Origin: Syngnathus acus
Lineage: Eukaryota > Chordata > Actinopteri > Syngnathiformes > Syngnathidae
NCBI RefSeq assembly: GCF_901709675.1
Contig: NC_051106.1
Span: forward strand, 7,946,001 to 8,010,000
Length of the DNA stretch: 64,000 nucleotides
Direction of reading: 5' to 3'
The notes below the pieces were generated by a model. That model saw nothing but the letters and a program-made list of their open reading frames with translations. It was not told where the DNA came from and ran no database searches. The position numbers and the translations under genes are program-made. Positions 1 to 13,935 of this stretch are shown here, one piece after another (the first letter of the stretch is position 1; each line of letters opens with the position of its first letter).

Positions 1-722
1 AATTTTCTTGATGCCGATTACGATATTTGTTTATTATTTGCCAAACTGCTGATTGTGAAACGAGTTGACTTGAGTTTAGTATAGAAAATGAATGGTTGGA
101 TGCAGGGGCGGAGCTATGTGGTGGCTCGGGCTCTCTGGCCACCCCACAGGTAAAAATTGGAAAAAAAAGTTGAAAAATACGTGAATCCGAAGTTGCCGAA
201 ACGCGAGTAGGTAAGGTTCAATCACCCTGCGAATGCTCAGAGACGTTTGGAATGTGTGCAGAAACCTTATGCAACCATAGCTGCCCTTTGGAAGGCCAGC
301 GCTCTCTTTACTCTGCACCGCCGAGTTCCTTCACCTTTGTCACTACGATGACAAATCCGTCACCCATCCTCCTAAAAATAAGTCTAGTCGACGCTCTCGG
401 GTTCTTTTCATCGCCGCACGTCCCTGAGCAAGTCTGATTTCAAGCTGGATCATTTTGAAAGCTAAATTCCATTCCAAAAAATTGTGTTGAAAGGTCCAAG
501 CATTTTTTGGGAAGGTTCCACCAATGACACATGTACATGAATCACTTCATTTTCTTTTTTTTTTTTTTTTTTTAGTTTAGCTTGTAAACAGCTGCAGGAT
601 ACCCGCTGGGATCGACTGCGGTCAACCGCCTGCACACATTTCTGCCTTCCATTCAAGTTGTGGTCGCTTTATTGAAAGCTTTTGTTTACGCCTATGTGTG
701 TGTGTGTGTTTGCGATGATCAG
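1..722 (+). other. Intron of the GALNT16-like gene upstream of the first exon in the window
   Basis: No exon can be supported here. The stretch ends in a pyrimidine/TG-rich tract and an AG acceptor at 721-722. Around 104-160 there is a segment with a GGGCGGAGCTA motif, whose reverse complement recurs near 43606-43617; it looks like the edge of an old interspersed repeat. The signal-anchor (N-terminal) exon of the gene must lie upstream of the window. Confidence 0.5.
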
Positions 723-2721
723 GTGAGCCAGCCCCCGCATGGCGACCTTCTGCTGGGCGGCCTGGATGAGAACAAATACCTGGACGCAAAGCAGCCGAAA
801 CCCGGAGACGACCCGTACAGGGAGCACGCCTTCAACCTCATCGAGAGCCACCGCCTGGGAGCGCAGCGGCCGCTCAGGGACACCAGACACTACAGGTGCC
901 AATTGATTTATTTAATAATAAAAATGCATTTAAAATAATCTGTCCGTTTCTTTGGACGCTCGACTGGACGTTCACACTGTGGTGGTGGTGAACTACATTT
1001 TGTAACCACAGCTGCCCTGCGGCAGGCTGACAGAAATGTGGCTGCCCAGTGTGGGCCTACTAAATATTTTCTCATCGCCGTGGCGACAGAAACCCAGGCA
1101 ACAGCGATGCTAATTCAATGGCAGGCCAATCTATTAGGGATTAACTTGATCCTATTGTAAATGATGTTTATTCCGCACGCATAAAACGATGAATTCATTT
1201 AATCCTCCTCAGGTGCGCGGCGCTAAACTATGACGTCGACCTCCCGTCCACTAGCGTCATCATCACCTTCCATAATGAGGCCCGCTCCACACTGTTGCGC
1301 ACCGTCAAAAGGTAATAGCGCTCGTTAGCGTTTAGCATTAGACACAACCAATTTGGTTAGCCGACATTTAATCTTCGTTTCTTTTTAGCGTCCTGATGCG
1401 GAGTCCTCCTCAGCTCATTCACGAAATCATCCTGATTGATGACTTCAGCGCCGACGGTGAGTTTGAAGCTAATCCCGCCAGACTTCAGCTCAGTGAGCAC
1501 TCGGGGAGGCATTATCATTACATTTATGATTATATTTATCACATTTATTATGCCTGCCGAGCTTTATGTTCTTTATTTGTGGAAAAACAAATAAATAAGA
1601 ACATAAATTTGCAAACATCAATACTGCAGGCCATTATGGAAGAAAGTTAGCGTGTAGCGCTTAGCATGTGCATTATGAGGGCAGGGCAGGGTATGTCCTG
1701 GATGGAGGCCTGGTGATTAAGTGGAGACTTAACAGGATTACCCAGTTGCCTCATCTTTATTTTCTCTTCCTCTGCTCACATCTCATCAACATCAGCTCAG
1801 CTACCAGCTCGACCTGTCCTTGATACAAATTGGAAGCAAAAAACAACAACAGTAGCAACTATTGTCATGATCTCGGTATTTTGACTCCATTATTATTTCC
1901 AAATAAACCCAGCAAGTACCATGTTTAAACGTGTGTCTGGCCGTGTCACCTCTCAGCGTGTGTGCTTGTAACTCAGCTGCACACTCAGCGAGCGTGCAGA
2001 GGCCATTAGCGAGCGTGTGAACCGTTAGCTCATGTTGAACGACTGCAGAGAGGAATAATTAGCACAGTGTCGTGATCCGTCCACCGGGCAATGAGAGCGG
2101 CACGCCACCGGCTCGTTAACGCTGTTAGCCACCGTTGATTAACTCCAGCAACACTTGGCTTAATGCTTCAAGTATCATTACAGAGTCACTTAGTTGTGAA
2201 ACTCTTCTTTGTTTATTATATACGTGTGTATAATTCTGCTCCCTGGTGGCCAAGGCTGGCAAATAATTATGGATTCTTCACATTCATATATCGTTACACA
2301 CTGTGTGATATAAAATGTACTATATTATTAAAAAAAAGAAAAACCGTGGTGCTTGTACATCTCATTTAGTCAGTGAGGATTACAAGTGTGGAAGGATGTA
2401 TTGCTAGCGGGGAAGATGAGGACATGAGGACATACCCACAATGCATCAGCCGCGTCATTCTCACGCTCTTAATGTTAAGCTGCTCCGAGCTGCTGTGAGT
2501 GTGTCTCTTCTTGTGCCCGAACAAAAAAAATCTCATGTTGAAAGTGAAGCATTTTTAAAATGATATTTTTAAAAACAATTCTTAACCAAAATGACAACCT
2601 AATCTTATATTGCCAAGTCCAACTGGTTAAAAAAAAATCTAGAGTGCAACAACTGAGCCAAAATTGTTTCAAACTAAGATGGAAGATGTTTGTGCATGTT
2701 TAAGTGGTGTTCGATCCAGTA

Positions 2722-2775
<54 letters not shown>

Positions 2776-2912
2776 GTGTGTGTGTGTGTGTGTGGCCCAC
2801 CATGACACAATCTGGTTGTCTTCTTCAGCCGACGACTGCCAGCTGCTCGCTCAGATCCCCAAAGTCCACTGCTTGAGAAACGGCAGGAGAGAGGGTAAGT
2901 GTTCATGTGTGT

Positions 2913-2971
<59 letters not shown>

Positions 2972-5900
2972 TAATGGAAAGCATATTTGTCAACGGCGGG
3001 TCAGTGATGATGCGAAAAAGGTGGCGAAAGGTGTCAGAAATCATCCCGCTGTAACGCGCAACAAACAAGAGGAGACGGCACGTCAGCACATGTTAGCGCG
3101 TGTTAGCGCTGCCGGAGGCCTCGGCGCTGCACTAACACACACACACTCGCACACATCACATCATGAGGCAAATATTCCGAAGCAGACAAAATGTCCTTTG
3201 ACATCTCCATAAAGTTTTCACACTGTCAAGGTGCTAACGAACATAATCTGGAGTAAGCGACATTAGTAAATGATTTTTGTCAGCTATGTCAAAATCAAAA
3301 GGCTAAATTTGTCTGAGAGAAGATTTGTCGCCCTCGTGCTCCTCAGGACTTATCCGGTCCCGAGTTCGAGGAGCCAACGCGGCCTCGGCCCCCATCTTGA
3401 CTTTCTTGGACAGCCACTGTGAGGTCAACACTGATTGGCTGCAACCCATGATCCAGCGTGTCAAGGAGGTACACACACACGGAATTAGGCTGGGGTGTAT
3501 TTTGTTGCGTTGCGAAGGCTGCATGTTATGTTTTTTTCTTTTCCGTCTTTCTGTAATGCAGCAGAAAGATTCCCACCAATCGGATTAGGCAAGCCGCCAG
3601 GGAACGCCATTCCCCTCAGCACACACACTCACACAGTTATTGAAGGGACTGTTGTCAGATGGAAAACATCCCGAGGGCAAGATTTTTTTTTTTTTGTGGG
3701 TCCTCTTATGATAGACATGTCATGTTAAATGAAATTAAAAAGATAATAATTATAATTTATCTGACTTTGGAATAATAATTTAAAAAATAATTTCTCCGAC
3801 GCCTGGTACCAAATGATGACGTGGCTGCAGAACTTTCCCATGTCAATATATTCCCCTTGACGCATTTTGCTTTTTGAAAAGAGAATGTTAACGAGAAGCA
3901 GAGCGCCGCATGTCATCCGAGTAAAACACAAATCCCGGGACGCTCGTTTTGCGCTCACATCCGAACAATAGCACAAAGTGGAGCCGGCTGCGCTAGGTCC
4001 AAATATTAGGAACAGCTATTAAGCGCCCATGTTGTTGCAGGACCATACGCGAGTGGTCAGCCCCATCATCGATGTCATCAGCCTGGATAACTTTGCTTAC
4101 TTGGCAGCATCGGCCGATTTGAGAGGAGGTGAGAGAATACGTTGAAATCCCCCAAACGCGGCGATAACAGAACAGATGCGAGAACAGCTGGCGAGGAGGG
4201 GGAAGCCCCCCGATCCCTCATCCTCCCTCCCGTGACACCCAGATGATCAATTAAAAGGATAGCATAACGTTTGTGTGACGGTTGTCTGGTGTTTCTCACC
4301 AGGATTCGACTGGAGTCTCCATTTTAAATGGGAGCAGATTCCACTTGAGCAGAAAATGGCCAGGAGTGACCCCACGCAGCCAATCAGGTCAAATGGTGAC
4401 ATTGTTGGAAGCAAAATGTTTGCTCTTGTGTTTTGAAACAACATGCTTAGTGAAAAAAATAAATAAAAATGGCAGTCATTAATTTTATTTATTTATTCAT
4501 TTATTTTAAGGACCCCGGTGATTGCGGGTGGCATCTTTGCCATGGACAAGAGTTGGTTCAACCATCTTGGACAGTACGACACCCACATGGACATTTGGGG
4601 TGGGGAGAACTTTGGTGAGATACCAGCCCTTTTTTTTTTCTCATTTACTGTCTTTTGTTTTTACATATTGTATTTGAATGTAAATTAATTTGTTATAATT
4701 TAAAAGTTATTTTACGCCCATCCATTTTGCAGCCAAGTAGTTGATTCGCCGCCAGCAAGAAAACGTTTGAGAGCGTAACATGACCAGCTCAACAAATTTT
4801 TAAAATGACATAATCGGGTGACGCAAGCTGGACGCATTCCCGACACTCTTGGACTTGACATTATCCCACAGTGCAAAAAAAATCCTGTTCTTGCCATTTG
4901 TGCAGCGCTGGAGAATTCAATGAAGTGACACGTTTCACAATGTCCATTTGATGATGATGAGGATGAAGAATATTCTTCTTCTTATCATTGACAGAGCTGT
5001 CGTTCCGCGTCTGGATGTGCGGCGGCAGCCTGGAGATCTTGCCGTGCAGTCGCGTGGGTCACGTGTTCCGGAAGCGACACCCGTACGACTTCCCAGAAGG
5101 CAACGCTCTCACCTACATCAAGTGAGTTCATGTCAGAAGAATTCGCAGTGCTTCACTTTTGGAAAGAAAAAAAAAAAAATTCCAACATGTGTGTACATAG
5201 GAACACACGGCGAGCCGCCGAGGTGTGGATGGACGAGTACAAGCAGTACTATTACTCGGCTAGGCCCTCGGCGCAGGGGAAAGCTTTTGGCAGGTTTGTA
5301 CAAAAAAAAAAATATTTTGCTGACATTCAAAAAAGATTTTCACTCGTTCACTGCCAATGACGGCTATAGACGTCAAATATAAATTTTCACTGGGTTGGCA
5401 CTGAATGTGTTAAGATAAGTAATATTTATCATATTTATCATCCTTTTGAATTTCTTGTGACAGTTTTTCTTCATACCTAACAAAATGTCCGCTGTCCCTG
5501 TGCAGCATAACTGACCGTGTGACGCTGCGGCGGAAGCTCAACTGCAAACCTTTCCGCTGGTACATGGAGAATGTCTACCCTGAGCTAAGGTGTCTTTATT
5601 CTCTTAATATTTCCTCTAAATCCATGTTACGTACTTGGTTTTCTCCAACCTTCTGAAATAATTGCTTTTTATGAGAGTGTTTAGCTGTACCGCACGCTGG
5701 GATCACCACCGTTAAATCACCGTCGCACAAGTCCCTCGCGGACGCACACATTGGATCAATTAAGTCGAGAGGCCAAAATAGTGAATCACCAAAAGATAAA
5801 CTCAAGGGGCGCCAGGTTGTAAATTTAAGTTTGCCTTCCCCCCCCCCCCTTGGCATGTCGAGCAAGAATAAACACACACGTGGTGTCATGACACCCTGAA

Positions 5901-7426
5901 TCACAAATGATCAAGTTAATGATTCATGCTGGAATATATCGGCAGCTCGGCTTTTTTTCACAAATTGAATTTCACAAATGTGATTAAGGGTAGATGAAAC
6001 CGTGGTGAAATAATCTACACTTGGGAATTCAATTAACGATATAAAATTCAATTATAAATGAAATTATGAATAAAATAAATTGAATACAGAGGCGGCTCTA
6101 GAGTGGGGGGGGTCAAGGGCGTCTGCCCCCTTAACATTTTGTCTGGACTAATTGACCAGTATTTTATATAATCATATCTAATAGCTGAATTATGACTACA
6201 ATTCTGAACTCAAGTATGAATTCAAATAAATCCGTCATTAAATGATCCGCTGAAGCAGTGGCGCTCAATTAGAATACTGACCAGCCTGAATCCTTCACTC
6301 AAGGGTTCCCGAGCAGGAGGCCGTTTCCAGCATTCTCAGACAGGGAACCCTGTGCCTGGAGACCCGCGGGACGGACGGACTCGGCCTGTCGGAGTGCAAG
6401 GTGGTCAGAGGCAGCAGACCGCAGGCGCAGGTCAGGGTTTGAACACTGAGGGGCCGGCTGGGGGCGGGGCTTAACTCGAGGCTTGGGTTTCAGATTAGGT
6501 TGTGTTTGTTTTTCAGAGGTGGGAGTTAATTGAGCCGCTGATCCGCCAGCGCGACCTTTGCTTGGCCATCACACTCTTCACTGCGGGGTCAAAGGTCACC
6601 ATGGAGCCCTGCAATGCCAAAGAGCCTCGACAGGTCAGTGCGTCTACCCGAGGTTTGGGTTTCAAATAAAACATTTGAGTTTGAAATCTGGTTTAGGGAT
6701 TCAAGTAAAGATCATCCATCTTTCATCTCTGGCATTTCATGCAGTCGTCTACATATGCGTCCAATTTAAAGTGACAAGGATTTAAAAGACATACAATCAA
6801 AGATTGATTCCCTTTGAATAGAAAATACACAGAAGACAAGATATGATTTCAAAGACTTTGAATGCAACGCTTTGGGTTTCCTCTCATCCTGTCAATCATC
6901 TGAATGGATCTAACGTCAGTGTGGAATGAACATAAAATGGCCGCCGGGAGTGCATCGGCGTTCATCGTGACTTTGTGCCCCCTCGCACCGTGTCTTTCCA
7001 CGCGGACCCGTGTTTGCCTGGTGATTTACAACTCTGAGAGCAGAGTCGCGATTAAGTGGAAGCACATGTGGGATGCCGCCACTCACGTCCTCCTTCATTC
7101 ACTGGCAGCCATTTTTGGCTCCACATGGGAGAATCTTGGATTTGTTTTTGTTAGCAGGTTTCAAATTAGGGTTTGAAGTCCAACCTTTGAGCAACATTGC
7201 TTTTTTTTTTGCAATAAAATTTTCAATTAAAGATTTTTAATGGCTGGAACCGATTCATGGCATTTTATGTTTTTCTCTTCAGAAATGGAAACCCAAAGGC
7301 TCGGCCCTGCAGCACACAGTCAGTGGGCTGTGTCTGGATAGTCAGAGCCCACCCGGGCCGCCTGTCATCGCTCAGTGTCGCCCCCTGGTGGCCAGCCAGG
7401 CCTGGGAGCCTCAGATCATCAACTGA
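723..7426 (+). CDS. galnt16: Polypeptide N-acetylgalactosaminyltransferase, GALNT16-like (3' part)
   Basis: This enzyme starts mucin-type O-glycosylation by moving GalNAc from UDP-GalNAc to Ser/Thr of Golgi proteins. Exons: 723-895, 1213-1311, 1389-1456, 2829-2894, 3347-3468, 4041-4128, 4303-4387, 4511-4614, 4995-5121, 5201-5293, 5506-5589, 6304-6430, 6517-6633, 7283-7426. They join in frame to 498 residues plus stop. Visible landmarks in order: the GT-A fold entry [15 protein letters not shown]; the metal-binding DxH in [19 protein letters not shown]; the WGGENFELSFR motif; then a C-terminal ricin-type lectin domain with repeated CL and QKW motifs. The cytoplasmic/TM anchor and stem are outside the window. 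The subfamily call rests on the lectin-domain wording (QKW...GS..QH.VSGLCL) and on linkage to NUMB, EXD2 and ERH; GALNT14 or another close paralog is the alternative. The 66-nt exon at 2829 is bracketed by long TG repeats. Confidence 0.9.
2724..2794 (+). repeat. (GT)n microsatellite 34 bp upstream of the 2829 exon
   Basis: Uninterrupted except for one GC; about 35 dinucleotides. In the GALNT16-like transcript it is a UG repeat just upstream of a 66-nt exon. Confidence 0.97.
2906..2968 (+). repeat. (GT)n microsatellite just downstream of the 2829-2894 exon
   Basis: About 31 dinucleotides with a single interruption, starting 11 bp after the 5' splice site. With the repeat at 2724 it brackets the exon. 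Confidence 0.97.
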
Positions 7427-7780
7427 AGGACCAAAGGAAGGTTCCCAAAACAGAAGGATTGTCTTGGCCTTGCTTCTAGAGCAGTGTAGGATGCTCCATC
7501 TTTAAAGGAGGCTGCAGCTCTTTTAACCTAAACTTGTTTGTTTTTTACATGTATGTGTTAATAAGAGGACTGATGGGCATAAAGCTTTGGTTGGGTGATG
7601 TTTTTTTATTTATTGTTCTGCATGTTTGCACCTAAAGAATGCTTTTTTTCCCTGCTTCCTGTCCTGTCATCATGTTGCGAAAATACTCAAAAGTGTACAT
7701 TTGCTTGATATTTTGTTGAATGTGTGTGAATGTGTAAAGTCCATCTGACAAATAAAATGTTGTAACAAAGAAGGCGGCTG
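7427..7780 (+). terminator. 3' UTR and poly(A) signal of the GALNT16-like gene
   Basis: AATAAA at 7751-7756, 325 bp after the stop codon, followed by a GT-rich stretch. Transcription of this gene probably ends here, only about 300 bp before the NUMB first-exon region. Confidence 0.7.
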
Positions 7781-7829
7781 TCATATTTTATACACATCGT
7801 GAAAATTTCCCATGGTCGGATAAATTAGT

Positions 7830-8240
7830 CGTTGAAGTTTGGTCCATTGCCATCACTGCACCAAGTGGTGATGCGATTGCGCGTCAAATGCGCCAGGGGG
7901 CGGTATAGCTTTTCATACACGTGTGTGAACTGTTTTCACAGGAACGTCAAGATCTATTCCAGGTTTGCTCCCTCACCTGTCCATCACCTTGCAACCTCCG
8001 TTATTAACCAATGGGAAGGTGAGGGGGCGGTGCGTTGCTAGGGAGGAGGTTTGGTTGAGCTGCTCGCTCGCAGCCATTCAGCGGCAGTGGCCGAAGCCAT
8101 TGGGCTGCGTGACTCTTTCGCAGGTCTTTCTGTGGAATTTGAATTATTTTCCTCGGAGGGGGTCGACACGCGCGGCTCCGCAGCGGGGAGGGGGCGGAAT
8201 ACGTGACGGCATACCGTCTGGGACGGCCTGGTGGTCACAG
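7830..8240 (+). promoter_or_regulatory. Putative NUMB promoter and non-coding first exon
   Basis: A GC/CpG-rich block (about 8030-8240) ends in a strong 5' splice site, CACAG|GTAAGG, at 8240/8241. No convincing reading frame runs through it. NUMB normally has an untranslated first exon, and the next in-sense gene is NUMB. The start site cannot be placed exactly. Confidence 0.55.
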
Positions 8241-11200
8241 GTAAGGTGTATTTCTACGCTCCCTCTCTTTCGCTCTCGCTGTCTCTTCAATTAGCTCGCT
8301 AGCCCGTCGAGCTAAGCTTGTGTTTTCCGATGCGGCTACGTTAGCTCCACTCCAAACCTCTGTTATTAAACGACGCCACACATTTGGCTTTTAGAGAACA
8401 AACTCGACCATCTGATTTGACTTTTAAAATCTCCAAGGGGTTTATGTCAACGGCCAAAGGTGATTCTGTAGTGCCGCACAGTTTGCCCAAGTCATCTACC
8501 TGGATGAGGTGAGCTTTTTAATGGGGCAGAAATGAAGTGAAGGCTTATCACCTGATTTCCGGGTTGTGTGACGTCCTTACTAGCTGTGCGTGAAGGGGTT
8601 GTTGTAGTATATTGTGTGTGTTTGAAAGTGTGTTGTGCGTACGTGTGTGTGTTTAGATATAAATTGATGTGCCAGTACATTTGCGTTTATGTATAAACAA
8701 TAAACTGCGTAATATTATGTATACAGTATTTTATATGTATATTGATGTGTGTGTGTGTCACAGCTGTGTGTAGATGTTGAGGTTTATAAATACAATATCT
8801 ATTTCTACATCTATTTATGTGGCTGCCGGTGAGCCAGCGTCATCTAAATAGGTGAAAGAAAGCAGCATAAAGGGAGAGGCTCGATGGTTGGGAGCACAAG
8901 TTGAACGCTGCCCGAGCTGTGATGCAACACAGGTTGGTAAACTCGCTGTGCAACAGTGAAGCAATCAGAAGGCCTCACTTTTTTTTTTTTTTTATAAACT
9001 CAAATTTGACCCCGTCTGAGGTGCTTGAATATTGATACTTCTGTGTTGTTGTTGCTGTTGAGCCTCCCGTGATCCTTTTGGTCACTGTAGCTGCCATGTT
9101 CAAATTTCATCTGCTGCACACAAAGATTGAAAGTGCAGCTGAACTGAGCCTATTTTGGTCCGGCGGCGTCCAATCAGGGTCATCTTGATTGTAAAACTCT
9201 GTTGGCCGCGCTTCCGACCAGCTCAGAATAGGTCGCTCTGAGGACTTGGCTTCTTTCTGCTCGGATTTCAATACAAGTTCATCAAGCAGGAGAATGCATC
9301 GACGTTGCAGGTGCAAGAGTCCAACTCGGAATGCGCCGCATTGGCAGGTTCCCGTTTGTGGACGTATTTTTGGACGCTACTCGTTTCAAGAAAGCCAGTC
9401 AGCAGAAGAGGGTGCATCGTTTTTATGAGCGCCCATTTGAGACTTTTATCTTTAGCTCCTAATTAGGCCCAAGGGGCTTTGAGCTCCTCTTATGTCGCCG
9501 CTGGTTAAATCTGTGAGGTGTGTGTGTGCGTATGCTTATCAGTTTGTGTGCAAAAGGAGGCCGAGGCGTCTCTCCTTTTGGTTCCTCGGCAAGCCCCCCT
9601 ACATGGAACGATACCGGAGCCCTCATCATGCTTTATTCATACCCGCCGATCTGTGATTAAGACAACTTGGCCACCCGACGTCAGCTCGCGAGGGACGTCG
9701 GGTTCGTTAGGCAATTGGCGGCTTAATGGTTGTTGGTCTCCTCTGTGTTTTTTGTGTTACTGGGACACTTGTTGCGTGGGAACGCAGTTATTATAGAATG
9801 ATGTATCTTTTAATGACCGAGGTTATGCTGCCTTGGCCCACAGCTCACGCCGAGACACTCGCGTCACCAAAGCAGACTTTGCACGGCAGCAGAGCAAAGT
9901 GGCGGCGTGTTTGGCCCGTGACAGTGTTGAACAATGAACTCGCTGTGCCCACTGTCCGGTTGTCCGCCTTCGTGGCACATTTCAGCAAGAGGGATCACCA
10001 GCTTCTTGCTCGGCGAGGCGTGTTGATGAGCGGGCCCGGTGCCTGCCGGTCTCCGAACCGTTCCTGCCCACCGGGGCCCCGGGGGCGGCCATTCTTCTTC
10101 GTTAATTGGCGTGCCGGCTCGTGGTGGAACAAAGGTGACCTTGCAGATTGTGCCGTCCTGGTGGTTTTCCAAACCGTCCCCTCCTCAAGCTGAGATTTTT
10201 TTGAATTTCATGACGCTTGTGTGGGAAGATAAGACAGTACTTTGCTCTCACTGGAATTCCTCCATGTCGCATTTGGGAGTAAAACGTGGCTCGGCCAGGT
10301 AGCGCTGGCGGCCTGGCGTAAATCTGCTGCAGCGTTTAAATTCCCCAAACGTCGGCCTTTTGACAAATAGCCCGGCCGGGATCAGAGCAGAGCTCAACTA
10401 CATGAACGGCATTCCTGACATACATGAGCGAGCGGCACAGCAGCTGCACTCCATACCACTCTTACGCAAAAAAAAAATCCCTCCACTTCCACGTTCATCC
10501 ATGCAATCTTTTTGACGTCGTGATGAGTTTGCGGAGACTCAAATGAGAGTCATAATGTGTGTGTATTCATGAGTCTTTGCCAGGTCAGGAGGGGGGGGGG
10601 GTTGCAAGTCTGTTCGCTCAGCGTGAATTTCCTGTTCTACCATCTTCTCATCACTCCTGCTGCTTCGACAGATAATGCACGCGCTCACACACAGGCCTTG
10701 TTTTCCGCCGCGTCATCTCTGCCTTTGACACGCTGGCCACGACGTCTTCCGGCACAGTCGCCGGAAAAAAAATTGCTTTATCAGAGCTGAAACAGTTCAT
10801 TAATATCGTCTCGAAACATGGCTACTCTCCGAGACAACTTAAATGGTGTCAGTCTCCCTCCCGCTCGCCGTTTCACGTGCGCCGATGAGTCACTTTGGCA
10901 TTTTAGAGCCCCTGTGCGAGTCAGCAAACTAACCTGGATCGTAAACCTTCGTCTCGCATCACCGTTCGTTCTGAGAGATTCTATAAAATGCGCTCGGGCC
11001 GGCGCGGCTTTAATAGATCACGCATTAACCGCACTTTGCCCGGTCAATATGTAACCGTGGCTCCGCTTCCTCTGGGTCAGTGCTAAGCTAACGGAGCATA
11101 GTCGGTGTGTTCAGAGTTTGGGGAGCGGAGAGAGAGTTTTTGGCCGGAGGCCTTGAGAAGCAGAATACACATTTTGTAGCACTATTTTGAAATATTTAAT

Positions 11201-12817
11201 TTTTACATCAACACGCGTCCGAATTCACGAGATGTACTTTGTCCCCAGTCGGAGTGACAACACAGCGGCGGTCCAAATCCCCGCTGGCCTTTGCCTCGAG
11301 TGTCACTGCAGGAAACTGTAATCAACTTGTGCACGCCACGAGCGAAGAAATACACAACGACAAGAAGATTGATGTGGATTGTGTCTTGTCGCCCAGAAAA
11401 GGAAAAAAAAAAAGAAACATACCGTAACCTCCCGATCTCGAGCCATCCTGTTGACATTCTTACGCAAGGATTAATCGGCCTTCCGTTCCTAGAAAGATTA
11501 TTCAAATAGTGTTACATCAAGAATTAGAAATGAAAATATTGCCGTTACAAATATTGCTAGTTTTGTAGACATTTTCTGATGAAATAAAAAAAAAAGTCCA
11601 TTTCGAAAGAAATGTGAAGTAGTCAGATCTTCCCCTATTAATTAAACACTAAGCCTACACTGAAACTCTTTATCACAATTTATCTCAGTTTCATCTTATC
11701 TTTTTTTTTTTTTCCCCCATCCGGTGTGACTAAACAGGTCCTCCCGCCGCATGGCCGACGGCCAAAGCGCCTCAAGCGGTCCATTCCGATCCACCTGCCA
11801 AGGCCGACGTTCCCACACACACACACAATCTGTTTTTTTTGTCCTTCTGCATGTCTTCATTTTTCCACAGAAATAGAGCGCGCATTGCACCATCATCCTG
11901 TTTCTAGCAGACGTACTTAGAAGTGTCGGCGTGCGGTATTTTTAAGTGCCGCGGCTCGCAAACTGGGCCCGGCACGTTGGCAGCTCGTCAGCGCCGCCGC
12001 ACAAAGCGCTAATATGATGCGACTGAAATAACCGTGTCACGAGGGAGACGTCTTGTTTACAAACAGCGGACTGTAACATGTGCCCGTGCTGCCGCATGAC
12101 TTTCGATTGCAGCCATAGTTTAGAATTCCCCGTTTCGACCCAATAGCACGATCGGTTCTATTGCAAAGCGCCATAAAGTCTGTCGAAACATCCCGTTAGT
12201 CCGCAGTCCAACCTTGGAATTACGACGTTTGATGTGTTTGTGTGTCAGGGCTCCATTGTGCCAAGCTCCAATCTGGCCCGAGCAGATAAGAGCGAGCGCC
12301 TCACCTCAAGCACTCTCCAAAACGACCACAGCCCGGGCCGGTAAAACGAGTTTCATGATACAAAGAGACTCGTCGGGTGGGCGTCGTTTACTACTATGTG
12401 TGTACGCAGACAGTCGGATCGCCCCGGATTAAAAGAGCTCTTTAATCCCATCAGATCCCCCGTGCGCTCCAAAAGTAAGCGGGCGGAATGCTACGGCTCG
12501 CCGACTTCTGCTCCTTCGGTTACGAGTCGCCGAGCCGGACGTGAGCCGGTCCTTCAGAGATGGCCGCACCTCTCACTTCTCGTTTGGATCAGCGGCTTTT
12601 TAATTGGCTCTCTTTGGTGCCCGCTAATCTCCCGGCAAATTTGAGATGACAATCATGTCGAGCGCTCCTTCTCAAAGGAAAAACTGTTTCCATGAACAAA
12701 GATGAGTGATATGAGCCTTAACATGGCTGTCTCGTCTCGCAACTAATATGAATCGACTCCAAATCCTAATCGTGACTCGTTCCATTGCTAAGCGTCCAAT
12801 TTTGTGACCTCCTGCAG
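8241..12817 (+). other. NUMB intron 1
   Basis: About 4.6 kb between the untranslated exon and the ATG exon. I see short homopolymers and GT-rich bits but no exon, RNA gene or recognisable mobile element. Several GC-rich blocks (9860-10330 and 11940-12560) could be regulatory but carry no specific signal I can defend. Confidence 0.5.
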
Positions 12818-12828
12818 GGAGCGCCGCC

Positions 12829-13900
12829 ATGAACAAGCTACGGCAGAGTTTCCGGCGGAAGAAGGACATCTACGTGCCCGAGTCCAGCCGGCCGCACCAG
12901 TGGCAGACGGATGAGGAGGCGGTCCGCAGCGGCAAATGCAGCTTTGCGGTCAAGGTGACACTCGCACACAAATTCTCACAGCTTGGTCCGGGAGCGATGC
13001 TTTGCGGCTGGAGGACGTAACGTGTGATTAATGGCGAGCCTTCAGAAACGTTGCGTTGTGTAAGCACACGACAATGATGTGATTGTCCTGTTTTTGTTTG
13101 ACTTGATGAATACAGCCTTGCAGCTAAAGGGGAAAAACAAAATGTGGGGTTTTTTTTTGGTCTCTTCTCTTTGCTCATGTTGTTGTCTCAGTCAGTGAAG
13201 GAGTTTGTTCAGAATTCGTTTGTATATTATTTTGTAAATTAGATGTTCCCCTTACCGACATGGCAATAAAAGCTGAAACACGAAAAGATGTCGTTAGACT
13301 TGGAAATAAAATATAATACATTTATTCTATTTTATTTAGATTTTTCTTTTTTTAATTCTCTCAGAACTACTGCTGACATAAAAGTATATAGAAACGTCAG
13401 ACTTGATTTAAATGATCATATTATCATTATTTGTAGCATTTTATTTTGTTTATTCGCGATGACACTTATTGCTGAAAGGCATGCCAGAATAAATTAGTCT
13501 TGCTTTCGGTTAAAGAAAAATTCATTTAATTTAGCAAGCGCTCCTCGTTGGTCTCGTAACCCTCACAGGTGAACGGACGGGCGTGGACGGTGCGCGCCGA
13601 CTATTTTGGCAACAAAATTGTCTTATGCAAACAGGACCGCAAGAACTAGCTTCCTCTCACCTCCATGGAAATGAAATCTGGCACGTCACAAACCACAAAA
13701 TGGACAATACAACGCGTGACTCACGACAAGGAAGTGAAGCAGGTCGCTTTCAACCTCAAGAAAATAAATGAAAATGTCAAATTTTCCATTTTCTTTTGAA
13801 TCACGCTGACATTTTTTTTTTTTTTTCCGTCTGCCACCTGGCTGTTGTTACCCTGCAACCTGCTAAGGTGCCTCCTGAGAGCTGAGTGTGTGTGTGTGTC

Positions 13901-13935
<35 letters not shown>

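Noticed and set aside
2690-3089. Poly Cys-Val and poly Thr-His open frames
   Set aside because: Translations of (GT)n/(CA)n microsatellites in a GALNT16 intron.
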